From: Pseudoruegeria aquimaris
GTDB taxonomy: Bacteria > Pseudomonadota > Alphaproteobacteria > Rhodobacterales > Rhodobacteraceae
Assembly: GCF_900172235.1 (NCBI RefSeq)
Contig: NZ_FWFQ01000009.1
Location: 1 to 64,000 of the forward strand
Length of the DNA stretch: 64,000 nucleotides
Direction: 5' to 3'
Shown here: positions 24,710 through 32,717 of the stretch, one piece after another
Layout of the letters: each line of letters opens with the position of its first letter
Numbering within the stretch: the stretch's first letter is position 1
Translations under genes and position numbers: made by a program
Notes under the pieces: model-generated
The model's input: only the letters and a program-made list of their open reading frames with translations
Databases searched by the model: none
What the model was told of the DNA's origin: nothing

Positions 24710-25180
24710 CTACCGGAACGGATACATCCAAACCCTGTAGTCATCCACGAGAACATGCGCCTTATCGATCTGCTCCTGCGTCATCTTTTTCACGACTTCC
24801 TCCTGCGAGATCGCCGCGTCGGGATCGCCGCCGATGGCGCTGAGCACGTACCACATGTAGGCGCGCATCAGGTCCGGCTCGGGCATCCCGAGGCCGACCT
24901 CGTAGTACCAGCCGACACCGGACTGCGCCCCCGGGTGGCCCTTCATGGCGGAGCGCAGATACCATTCAAACGCGCGCTCGTAATCCTGTTCCACCCCGAG
25001 GCCGAGCGCATACATGACACCGATCAGCTCCTCGGCGTCGGCATTGCCGGAACGCGCGGCGGGCCAGAGCGCCTCGCGCGCCTCGGCAAATTGGCCGGCC
25101 TCCATCATGTCGCGCGCCTCCTCGATGTCCGCAAAGGCCGGAGCAGCCATCAGAAGCAGGGCAAGAAACGTATTACGCAT
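24710..25180 (-). CDS. Secreted Sel1-repeat protein
   Basis: 156 residues with a signal peptide (MRNTFLALLLMAAPAFA). Sel1/TPR-like helical repeats are seen: GNADAEELIGVMYALGLGV, then YERAFEWYLRSAMKGHPGAQ, then YEVGLGMPEPDLMRAYMWYV. Such proteins scaffold interactions in the periplasm. The ATG at 25180 faces the divergent di-haem peroxidase frame, and the two coding regions overlap at their 5' ends if the peroxidase starts at 25172. It probably leads the minus-strand run towards the multicopper oxidase. Confidence 0.85.
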   Translation of the reverse strand: MRNTFLALLLMAAPAFADIEEARDMMEAGQFAEAREALWPAARSGNADAEELIGVMYALGLGVEQDYERAFEWYLRSAMKGHPGAQSGVGWYYEVGLGMPEPDLMRAYMWYVLSAIGGDPDAAISQEEVVKKMTQEQIDKAHVLVDDYRVWMYPFR

Positions 25181-26485
25181 CTGTTTTTCCTTTGTTTTCT
25201 TGGGCTCAGCCTACCGCTTTCCGCCAGCGAAATAAAGCGCCTGGGGCCGGAAGATTTCATCGAATTCAACCCCAAGAAAGCCAAGATCGGCCAGTTGCTG
25301 TTCTACGACAAGATCCTATCAGGCAACCGCAACATCTCCTGCGGGACGTGCCACCACCACGATCTGGGGGGCACCGACGGGCTTTCGCTCGGGATCGGTG
25401 AAGGCGGCGTCGGGCTGGGGCCGGAGCGCACCGCCGGCACCGGCGAGGACCGCATCAAGAAGCGGGTGCCCCGCAACGCGCCGGCGCTCTGGAACCTCGG
25501 CGCCAAGGAGGTGAGGGTTCTGTTCCATGACGGACGGCTCGAAATCTCCGATCTCTACGGCAACGGCTATGACTCCCCGGCCGAGGAGTGGCTGCCGCAG
25601 GGGCTGGAAACCATCCTCGCCGCGCAGGCCGTCTTCCCAATGGTTGCGCAGTTCGAGATGGCCGGAAACCCGAAGGAGAACGAGGTCGCCGGCGCCGTCC
25701 ACGACCGCATCGACGCCGCCTGGCCGATCATCGCCAAACGCGTGCGCACGATCCCCGAATACGGCCGCATGTTCGTGGAGGCTTTCGACCATATCGACCG
25801 CCCGGAACAGGTGACGATCGTGGAGATCGCCAATGCCATCGCCGCCTTTGAAGGAACGGAGTGGCAGAGCTATGATTCCCCGTTCGATCAATGGCTTGCA
25901 GGCGACACTTCAGCTTTGGACGACGCGCAGGAGCGCGGCCGCAAGCTGTTCTTCGGCGAGGCGGGCTGTTCGGGCTGCCACGCGGGGCCGCGCTTCACCG
26001 ACCAGGGCTTCCGCGCCCTCGGCCTGCCCGCCTTCGGCCCCGGCCGCACCCGGCGCTTCGATCCGATCCCGCGCGACGTGGGCCGCATGGGCGCCACCGA
26101 TGACCTGGAAGACGCCTACCGCTTCCGCACGCCGTCTTTGCGCAACGTCGCGCTCACCGCGCCCTACGGCCACAACGGCGCTTACGCCACGCTGGAGCAG
26201 ATGGTGCGCCACCACAGCGATCCGGAAGCCGCCCGCGCCGCCTGGAAGGAAGCCGACGCCCGACTGCCCGAGGCCCCCTGGCTCTCGGCCATCGATTTCG
26301 TGATCCGCAGCGACAGCCGCGAGATGGCGCGCCAAGCCGCGGCGCTCGACATCGAGCCCCTGCGCCTGAGCGAGGATCAGATCGCCGATCTGGTCGCCTT
26401 CCTGCATGCGCTCACCGGCGAAACCGCTCTGAAGCGCCCGCTGGGGCGGCCTGAACGGGTGCCGAGCGGGTTGCCGGTGGACTAG
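25172..26485 (+). CDS. Di-haem cytochrome c peroxidase / MauG-family protein, start uncertain
   Basis: About 437 residues. Two c-type haem motifs are intact, CGTCHHHD and CSGCHAGP, with the family stretch QAVFPMVAQFEMAGNP and the C-terminal RTPSLRNVALTAPYGHNG. It would reduce peroxide in the periplasm or modify a partner protein. The signal peptide KKRITHLFFLCFLGLSLPLSA is clear, but no ATG, GTG or TTG stands in frame before it within 30 codons; ATT at 25172 or CTG at 25181 are the only near candidates, and an upstream TTG would give an overlong leader. A sequence error or rare start codon is possible. Confidence 0.85.
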   Translation: MTHLFFLCFLGLSLPLSASEIKRLGPEDFIEFNPKKAKIGQLLFYDKILSGNRNISCGTCHHHDLGGTDGLSLGIGEGGVGLGPERTAGTGEDRIKKRVPRNAPALWNLGAKEVRVLFHDGRLEISDLYGNGYDSPAEEWLPQGLETILAAQAVFPMVAQFEMAGNPKENEVAGAVHDRIDAAWPIIAKRVRTIPEYGRMFVEAFDHIDRPEQVTIVEIANAIAAFEGTEWQSYDSPFDQWLAGDTSALDDAQERGRKLFFGEAGCSGCHAGPRFTDQGFRALGLPAFGPGRTRRFDPIPRDVGRMGATDDLEDAYRFRTPSLRNVALTAPYGHNGAYATLEQMVRHHSDPEAARAAWKEADARLPEAPWLSAIDFVIRSDSREMARQAAALDIEPLRLSEDQIADLVAFLHALTGETALKRPLGRPERVPSGLPVD

Positions 26486-26563
26486 TTCGCTTTCCATGAT
26501 TGGAGCGCAACTGCGCCACCCCGCGGAAGCGGCGCTACGGTTCAGGCGGAGCAAACAATTGGC

Positions 26564-27808
26564 CTAAACCCTTATCAACACCTGCAAATCCGCAACGTTG
26601 GTGCCCGTCGCGCCCGTCATCAGCAGATCGCCGGACGCCTGCAGCGCGTGGTAGCTGTCGTTGTCGTCGAGCCGGGCTTGCGGCTCCACCCCCGCCGCGC
26701 GCATCCGGGCCAGCGTGCCGCCGTCCACCACGGCGCCCGCCGCGTCGCAGGGGCCGTCGCGCCCGTCGGTGCCGCCCGAAAGAAACACCCAGCTGCCCTC
26801 GGGCCAGCCCGCCTGCTCCGCCAGCAGGGCCACGCGCAGCGCGAGTTCCTGGTTGCGCCCGCCAAGCCCCTTGCCCTTGAGCACCACCGTCGTTTCGCCG
26901 CCGAAGAGATGGATGCCGGGCCGATCCGCCTCCGCCATCACCCGCGCGGCCGCTTTCGCCACGTCGCCCACCAGCGCCGGTTCGTGCTGGATCGCCTCCG
27001 CGCCGGCCGCCGCCGTCATCGCCGCGAGGCTGATCGCGTTGGAGCCGACGAGGGTATTGTCCGCCCGCGGCGGGGCATTGGCGGCGTCCAGCGTCTCCAG
27101 GTGCTCGCGCACCGCCTCGGGCAGCTTCGCCCAGACGCCGCGCGCCTTCAGGATCGCCATGGCCTGCGCCCGCGTGCCGATCGGCGCCACGGTGGGGCCC
27201 GAGGCGATCACGCGCAGATCATCGCCCACCACGTCCGACAGGATCAGCGCGCGCACCGGCGCGGGCGCGGCGGCGCCGCTCAGCCCCCCGCCCTTCAGCC
27301 GCGAAAGCTGCTGACGCACGAGGTTCATCTCGCCGATGTCGGCGCCGCTGGCCAGCAGAAGCCGGTTCACCTCGGCCTTGTCGGCCAGGCTCACCCCGGC
27401 CACCGGCGCGGGCAGGAGCGCGGAGCCTCCGCCGCTGATCAGCGCCAGCACGCGATCCTGCGGCCCCAGCGCCTCCAGCGCCGCAAGCACCGCGGCGCTC
27501 GCCTTGGCGCCACCTTCGTCCGGCACCGGGTGGCCGGCCGCGAAGACCTGCGCCCCCTCCAGCACGCCGGCGTTCTCGTAGTTGGTGACGACGAGCACCT
27601 CGCGCGGCGCGGGCACATGGGCCATCGCCGCCTCCGCCATGCGCATCGCCGCCTTGCCCACGGCCACGACGAGCGTGCGCCCGCCCGCGCCCGGCGCGGC
27701 GACCGGGGCCTCGGAGAGCGCCTCCGTCACGGCGGCAAAGGGATCGGCTGCCTTCACCCCCGCCTGAAAAATCGCCTCGGCCCGCGCCCGCATCTGCGCT
27801 GTGTTCAT
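26564..27808 (-). CDS. Glycerate 2-kinase (MOFRL family)
   Basis: 414 residues from MNTAQMRARAEAIFQAG. N-terminal domain DUF4147-type with LVVAVGKAAMRMAEAA and GHPVPDEGG, substrate loop LISGGGSALL, Lys-containing QLSRLKGGGLS; the C-terminal MOFRL domain has HLFGGETTVVLKGKGLGGRN and FLSGGTDGRDGP. The enzyme phosphorylates D-glycerate to 2-phosphoglycerate (TtuD/GckA type), feeding glyoxylate, tartrate or serine-cycle carbon into glycolysis. The start at 27808 fits the family. It is divergent from the ABC importer operon and otherwise stands alone. Confidence 0.92.
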   Translation of the reverse strand: MNTAQMRARAEAIFQAGVKAADPFAAVTEALSEAPVAAPGAGGRTLVVAVGKAAMRMAEAAMAHVPAPREVLVVTNYENAGVLEGAQVFAAGHPVPDEGGAKASAAVLAALEALGPQDRVLALISGGGSALLPAPVAGVSLADKAEVNRLLLASGADIGEMNLVRQQLSRLKGGGLSGAAAPAPVRALILSDVVGDDLRVIASGPTVAPIGTRAQAMAILKARGVWAKLPEAVREHLETLDAANAPPRADNTLVGSNAISLAAMTAAAGAEAIQHEPALVGDVAKAAARVMAEADRPGIHLFGGETTVVLKGKGLGGRNQELALRVALLAEQAGWPEGSWVFLSGGTDGRDGPCDAAGAVVDGGTLARMRAAGVEPQARLDDNDSYHALQASGDLLMTGATGTNVADLQVLIRV

Positions 27809-27982
27809 GGCATGCCCCCCCTGTCTGCCCTGCCCGACTCTGCCCCCAAGCGGAGACCATCGCGGCGGATACTGGCGCAAAGCTTCCGCTACGCCAAGGG
27901 CAGCCGCTCCGGCCAAGCGCTGAAAAAATGGACGCTTTTCAGCGACCTGCGCAAAGCCGCGACAAGCGGCATCGGATAAACC

Positions 27983-27998
27983 TTGACCGAATGGTCAG
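27983..27998. promoter_or_regulatory. RutR-like operator upstream of the nucleobase importer
   Basis: TTGACCGAATGGTCAG differs from the E. coli RutR consensus TTGACCANNTGGTCAA at two positions only and keeps the TGACC/GGTCA arms. RutR answers to uracil and thymine. It lies 54 bases before the binding-protein start in an operon ending with a cytosine-deaminase-like gene. No RutR gene is in the window. Confidence 0.6.
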
Positions 27999-28051
27999 AG
28001 AATAGGCAGCCTGCCCCCATAGCTGAACGCATAATCAACGGGGAATCTGCC

Positions 28052-29041
28052 ATGTCACATTTCACGATCTGGAGCCGCCGGGCGGTGCTGGGCGCCGTCG
28101 TCGTCGCCACGGCCGGGCTGGCCGCGGGCGTCGCCGCCGCCGAGAAGATCAAGGTCGCCGCCATCTACACGCTGCCGGTGGAGCAGCAGTGGATCAGCCG
28201 CATCCACAAGGCGCTCAACGCCGCCGCCGAAGGCGGGGCAATCGAATACGTCTACTCCGAGAACGTCGCCAACACCGATTACGAACGGGTGATGCGCGAA
28301 TACGCCGAGGCCGGCCAGCAGCTGATCGTTGGCGAGGTCTTCGGGCTTGAGCGCGCCGCCCGCAGCGTGGCCGCCGACTACCCCGAGACCGCCTTCCTGA
28401 TGGGGTCCTCCTTCGGCCCCGTCGCGCCGAACTTCAGCGTGTTCGACAACTGGATCCACGAGCCCTCCTACCTCACCGGCATGATCGCGGGCGCGATGAC
28501 GGAGAGCAACACCATCGGCATGGTCGGCGGCTACGCCATCCCCGAGGTGAACCGGCTGATGCACGCCTTCATGGACGGCGCGCGGGACGTGAACCCGGAC
28601 GTGAAGTTCCTCGTGAACTTCATCGACAGCTGGTACGATCCGCCCAAGGCCAAGGAAGCGGCCTTCGCGATGATGGATGCCGGCGCCGACATCATGTACG
28701 CCGAGCGCTTCGGCGTGGCCGATGCCGCCGTGGAGCGCGGCGTGAAGGCCATCGGCAACGTGATCGACACCTCGCTGGACTACCCGGACACCATTCTCGC
28801 CTCGGCCCTCTGGCACATGGAGCCCACGATCAACCGCGCCATCGAAGCCGTGGCGCAGGGCACCTTCGAGGCCGCCGACTACGGGCAATACAGCTTCATG
28901 CAATACGGCGGCGGCTCGCTGATCGCCGATCCGGAGCTGGTGCCCGCGGAAGTGCTCGAGAAGGTGGCCGAGAAGGAGCGCGAGATCCTCGACGGGATGT
29001 TCCGCGTGAACGTCAACGACGCCTCCCCCGTCTCCAACTGA
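28052..29041 (+). CDS. BMP-family substrate-binding protein of a nucleoside/nucleobase ABC importer
   Basis: 329 residues with an Arg-Arg signal (SHFTIWSRRAVLGAVVVA...AGVAAAE). The basic membrane protein fold is recognised from VAAIYTLPVEQQWISRIHKAL, LIVGEVFGLERAARSVAADYP and NFIDSWYDPPKAKEAA. BMP proteins bind purine or pyrimidine nucleosides and related bases. It heads the operon of ATPase, two permeases and a deaminase. The preferred ATG (28052) has GGGG 8 bases upstream; the longer frame from the TTG at 27983 would place the start inside the RutR-like operator. Confidence 0.92.
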   Translation: MSHFTIWSRRAVLGAVVVATAGLAAGVAAAEKIKVAAIYTLPVEQQWISRIHKALNAAAEGGAIEYVYSENVANTDYERVMREYAEAGQQLIVGEVFGLERAARSVAADYPETAFLMGSSFGPVAPNFSVFDNWIHEPSYLTGMIAGAMTESNTIGMVGGYAIPEVNRLMHAFMDGARDVNPDVKFLVNFIDSWYDPPKAKEAAFAMMDAGADIMYAERFGVADAAVERGVKAIGNVIDTSLDYPDTILASALWHMEPTINRAIEAVAQGTFEAADYGQYSFMQYGGGSLIADPELVPAEVLEKVAEKEREILDGMFRVNVNDASPVSN

Positions 29042-29080
29042 TCGCTGCCGGGCCCCGGCGACGGGGCCCGGCTCCCCACC

Positions 29081-30598
29081 ATGGAGAAAGAGATCGTCCT
29101 GGCCCTGCGCGGGCTTACCAAACGTTTCGGCCCGGTGACGGCCGCAGATGACATCAACCTCACCCTGCACCGGGGCGAGGTGCTGGCGCTGCTCGGCGAG
29201 AACGGCGCGGGCAAGACGACGCTGATGAACATGCTTTTCGGCCACTACACGCCCGATGCGGGCCACGTGGAGGTGAGCGATTTCAAGGGGGGCATGCTGC
29301 GGCTGCCGCCGGGCCATCCGCAGGCCGCCATCGATGCCGGGATCGGCATGGTGCACCAGCATTTCACGCTGGCCGAGAACCTGAACGTGGTGGACAACAT
29401 CCTGCTGGGCGCCGAGCCGCTCTTTGCCTTCCGCCGCGATCAGAAGGCCGCGCGCGAGAAGGTGCGCAAGCTGATGGAGGACACCGGCCTGCACGTGCCG
29501 ATGGGCGCGCGCGTGGGCGAGCTTTCGGTGGGCGAGCGCCAGCGCGTCGAGATCCTGAAGGCGCTGTTTCGCGAGACCCGCATCCTCGTTCTCGATGAGC
29601 CCACCGCCGTGCTCACCCCGCAGGAGGCCGACGGGCTCTTCGCCGCGCTCTCCGCGATCGTGAAGCGCGGGCTCTCGGTGATCTTCATTTCCCACAAGAT
29701 GCGGGAAGTCTTGAGCTTTTCCGACCGCATCGCGGTGCTGCGCCACGGGGTGAAGGTGGGCGAAATGGCCACGGAAGACGCCGACCGCGCCGCCATCGCG
29801 CGGATGATGGTGGGCGCCGAAACCGTGCAGCCCGAGCGCGACAGCCTTGTGCCGGGCGCGCCGATCCTCGCCTTCGAAGATGTCCACCTGCGCGGCGAAG
29901 GCGCGCGCGCCGGGCTCAAGGGGGCGAGCTTCACCCTGCACGAGGGCGAGATCCTGGGCATCGCCGGCGTCTCCGGCAACGGCCAGACCGCGCTCGCACA
30001 GATCATATCGGGCCTTGCGGTGCCCGAGCGCGGCGCGGTGATCCTCAACGGCACCCCCGTGACCGCCGCCAGCCCGGCGGCGATGATCGCGGCCGGCGTG
30101 GGCCGCATCCCCGAGGACCGCCACCACGACGGGGTGATCTCCGCCATGAGCGTGGCCGAAAACATGGTTCTGGAGCGGCTGGACGACCCGGAGATCCAGA
30201 ACCGCGGCTTCCTGAACAAGCCCGCGATGAAGGCCAACGCCGAGCGGCTTTCGCGCGAATACGACGTGCGCGGCCCCGGCATCTCGGCCCGCGCCACGCT
30301 GCTGTCGGGCGGCAACATCCAGAAGCTGATCCTTGCCCGCGTACTGGACCGCGCGCCCAAGCTGATCCTCGCCAACCAGCCCACGCGGGGGCTCGATTTC
30401 GGGGCCGCCGGTGAGGTGGGGCGCCGCCTGCTTGCAGCGCGCCGCGAGGGCGCAGGCGTGATCCTGATTTCCGAGGATCTCGATGAAATCCTTCAACTGG
30501 CGGACCGCATCCTCGTGATGCATTCCGGCCAGCTGATCGAGACCGACAGCCGCGATCGCGCGGCGATCGGCCTTTTGATGGCGGGGCAGGCAGCCTGA
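29081..30598 (+). CDS. Nucleoside-type ABC transporter ATP-binding protein
   Basis: 505 residues with two ATPase domains in tandem. The first has Walker A GENGAGKTT, signature LSVGERQRVEI and Walker B ILVLDEPTA. The second has the degenerate loop GVSGNGQTAL, LSGGNIQKLIL and LILANQPTRGLDFG, as usual in sugar and nucleoside importers of this type (YufO/NupA-like). It powers the two permeases downstream; its stop overlaps the next start (TGATG, 30596-30600). Confidence 0.95.
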   Translation: MEKEIVLALRGLTKRFGPVTAADDINLTLHRGEVLALLGENGAGKTTLMNMLFGHYTPDAGHVEVSDFKGGMLRLPPGHPQAAIDAGIGMVHQHFTLAENLNVVDNILLGAEPLFAFRRDQKAAREKVRKLMEDTGLHVPMGARVGELSVGERQRVEILKALFRETRILVLDEPTAVLTPQEADGLFAALSAIVKRGLSVIFISHKMREVLSFSDRIAVLRHGVKVGEMATEDADRAAIARMMVGAETVQPERDSLVPGAPILAFEDVHLRGEGARAGLKGASFTLHEGEILGIAGVSGNGQTALAQIISGLAVPERGAVILNGTPVTAASPAAMIAAGVGRIPEDRHHDGVISAMSVAENMVLERLDDPEIQNRGFLNKPAMKANAERLSREYDVRGPGISARATLLSGGNIQKLILARVLDRAPKLILANQPTRGLDFGAAGEVGRRLLAARREGAGVILISEDLDEILQLADRILVMHSGQLIETDSRDRAAIGLLMAGQAA

Positions 30599-31662
30599 TG
30601 CAGATCGAACCAAGACAATCGCAGAACCCCTTGATCGGGCTCCTTATTCCGGTGGCAAGCGCGCTGGTGGCGCTGGCGCTGGCGGCGATCCCGCTGGCCT
30701 TCGCCGGGGCCGACATCGGCGCAGCCTACCAGCAGATGTGGCAGGGCGTCTTCGGCTCCCGCTTCGCCTTCACCGAGATGCTGACGCGCGCCACGCCCCT
30801 GATCTTCACCGGCCTGGCCGCCGCCATCGCCTTCCAGGCGCGGCTCTGGAACATCGGCGCGGAAGGCCAGCTCTACCTCGGCGCGCTGGCGGCCGTCTGG
30901 GTCGGCACCGGCATGATCGACGGCCCGCAGGTGCTGATGATCCCGCTGGTGATCTTCGCCGGCGCCGTGGCGGGCGGGCTGGGCATGGTCGGCCCCGCCT
31001 ACCTGCGCACGCGCTTCGGGGCCGATGAGGTCGTCACCTCGCTTCTGCTGAACTTCATTATCCTGATCTTCGTGCAGATGATGCTGGAGGGCCCGTTCAA
31101 GGATCCGATGGGGCTGGGCTGGCCGCAGTCCGAGCCGATCCTCGACTCCGCCGCCCTGCCCAAGCTGATCGAGAAAACCCGCATCCATTCCGGGCTGATC
31201 CTCGCGCTCGTCTGCGCGGTGGTGGCGCAGGTGATGCTGACGCGCTCCACCTGGGGCTTTCGCGTGCGCGCGGTGGGCGCGAACCCGGCCGCCGCGCGCC
31301 ATGCCGGGATCAACGTGAACCGCACGCTGATGGGCGTGGCCATGATCTCCGGCGCGCTGGCGGGGCTGGCGGGCGTTTCCGAGGTGGCCGGGCTGAAGGG
31401 CTACCTGACGGCGGATCTCTCGCCGGGCTTCGGCTACACCGGTATCGTCGTCGCCATGCTGGCCGGGCTTTCGCCGGTGGGCGTGGTGATCTCCGCCCTC
31501 TTCATCGCCTCGGTCTTCGTGGGCGCGGACAGCATGAGCCGCGCCATGGGCGTTTCGAGCTACCTGGCCGATCTCACCGTGGCGCTCTCGCTGATCTGCG
31601 TGATCGTGGGCGGCTTCTTCGGGCGTTTCCGCATCCGCTTCGGCCAAGGAGCGGCGGCATGA
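30598..31662 (+). CDS. Nucleoside-type ABC transporter permease 1
   Basis: 354 residues, about nine membrane helices, BPD_transp_2 (LivH/RbsC-like) family. Characteristic stretches are FQARLWNIGAEGQLYLGALA, EVVTSLLLNFIILIF and RAVGANPAAARHAGINV (the coupling-helix EAA-like region). It forms the membrane channel together with permease 2, whose start overlaps its stop (ATGA at 31659-31662). Confidence 0.94.
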   Translation: MQIEPRQSQNPLIGLLIPVASALVALALAAIPLAFAGADIGAAYQQMWQGVFGSRFAFTEMLTRATPLIFTGLAAAIAFQARLWNIGAEGQLYLGALAAVWVGTGMIDGPQVLMIPLVIFAGAVAGGLGMVGPAYLRTRFGADEVVTSLLLNFIILIFVQMMLEGPFKDPMGLGWPQSEPILDSAALPKLIEKTRIHSGLILALVCAVVAQVMLTRSTWGFRVRAVGANPAAARHAGINVNRTLMGVAMISGALAGLAGVSEVAGLKGYLTADLSPGFGYTGIVVAMLAGLSPVGVVISALFIASVFVGADSMSRAMGVSSYLADLTVALSLICVIVGGFFGRFRIRFGQGAAA

Positions 31663-32603
31663 TGGACATCCTGCAGATCTTCCTTTCCGAAAGCTTCTGG
31701 GCGGCCTCCCTGCGCATCGCCACGCCGCTGATCTTCGGCGTCATGGGGGCGCTGCTCTGCGAGCGCGCGGGCGTGCTGAACCTGGGCATCGAAGGCATCT
31801 TCGCCGCCGGGGCCATGGCAGGCTGGATGGCCGTCTGGCTGGGTGCGCCGCTCTGGCTGGGCGTGGGCGCGGCCGCCTGCGCCGGGGCCTTTTTCGGTGC
31901 GCTGCACGCCACGCTCACCGTGCCGCTGGGGCTCTCGCAGCACGTTTCGGGCCTCGGCATCACCATGCTGGCGACATCATCGAGCTATTTCCTCTACCGC
32001 ACCGCCCTGCCCGACGTGACCTCGCCGCCGCGCATCACCCCCTTCCAGCCGCTGGACTGGCCCGTGGTGAGCGACATCCCCTTCATCGGGCCGGTGTTCT
32101 TCGGCCAGACCGCGCTCACATGGCTTGCGCTCTTCACCGTGCTCGCCGTCTGGTGGCTCTTGGCGCGCACACCGCTGGGGGTGGCGCTGAAGGCGGTGGG
32201 CGACAATCCGGACGCGGTGAATGCGCAGGGCCTCTCCGTCTATGGCTTGCGTTTCGGCGCGGTGATGGCGGGCTCGGCGCTGATGGCGATCGGCGGGGCC
32301 TTCCTGACGATGAGCGCCTTTGACGCCTTCTTCTTCGGCATGGTCAACGGGCGCGGATGGATCTGCATCGCGCTGGTGATCTTCGCAAGCTGGCGCCCGG
32401 GCCGCGCGCTCTTCGGCGCGATCCTCTTCGGCATGTTCGACGCGCTGCAGGTGCGGCTGCAGACCGAGGCGGGTGCGGTGGTGCCGAGCCAGGTCTTCCT
32501 GATGACGCCCTACGTGCTCTCGATCATCGCGCTGGTGCTGGTGGCCCGAAAGGCCGATTATCCCCGCGCGCTGCTGCAGCCCTGGTTCAAGGGGCAGCGG
32601 TAG
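31659..32603 (+). CDS. Nucleoside-type ABC transporter permease 2
   Basis: 314 residues, BPD_transp_2 family. CERAGVLNLGIEGIFAAGAM and KAVGDNPDAVNAQGLSVYGL mark the family; WICIALVIFASWRPGRALFG is the last conserved helix pair. It pairs with permease 1. GC-rich stems (32616-32632 and 32633-32661) follow in the 114-base gap before the deaminase gene, so relative expression may be tuned there. Confidence 0.94.
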   Translation: MMDILQIFLSESFWAASLRIATPLIFGVMGALLCERAGVLNLGIEGIFAAGAMAGWMAVWLGAPLWLGVGAAACAGAFFGALHATLTVPLGLSQHVSGLGITMLATSSSYFLYRTALPDVTSPPRITPFQPLDWPVVSDIPFIGPVFFGQTALTWLALFTVLAVWWLLARTPLGVALKAVGDNPDAVNAQGLSVYGLRFGAVMAGSALMAIGGAFLTMSAFDAFFFGMVNGRGWICIALVIFASWRPGRALFGAILFGMFDALQVRLQTEAGAVVPSQVFLMTPYVLSIIALVLVARKADYPRALLQPWFKGQR

Positions 32604-32615
32604 CCCAGATCCACC

Positions 32616-32661
32616 GCCCGGCGAAGCCGGGCAGCCCCCGGCCGCCCCCACGGGCGGGGGC
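32616..32661 (+). repeat. Tandem GC-rich stems between permease 2 and the deaminase
   Basis: GCCCGGC (32616-32622) pairs with GCCGGGC (32626-32632) around GAA; next, GCCCCC with GGGGGC encloses an inner GCCC/GGGC stem and is followed by TTTC. Possible partial terminator or mRNA-stabilising element within the operon. Confidence 0.45.
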
Positions 32662-32717
32662 TTTCAGCCCCTCACCCGCGGCCGGGGACCGCCCTACCGT
32701 TTCGAGAGCGCCCAGAC

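Noticed and set aside
28055-30613. An 852-codon open frame on the minus strand opposite the ABC transporter genes
   Set aside because: Long antisense frames are expected at this GC content; the + strand carries clear BMP and ABC proteins with all motifs.
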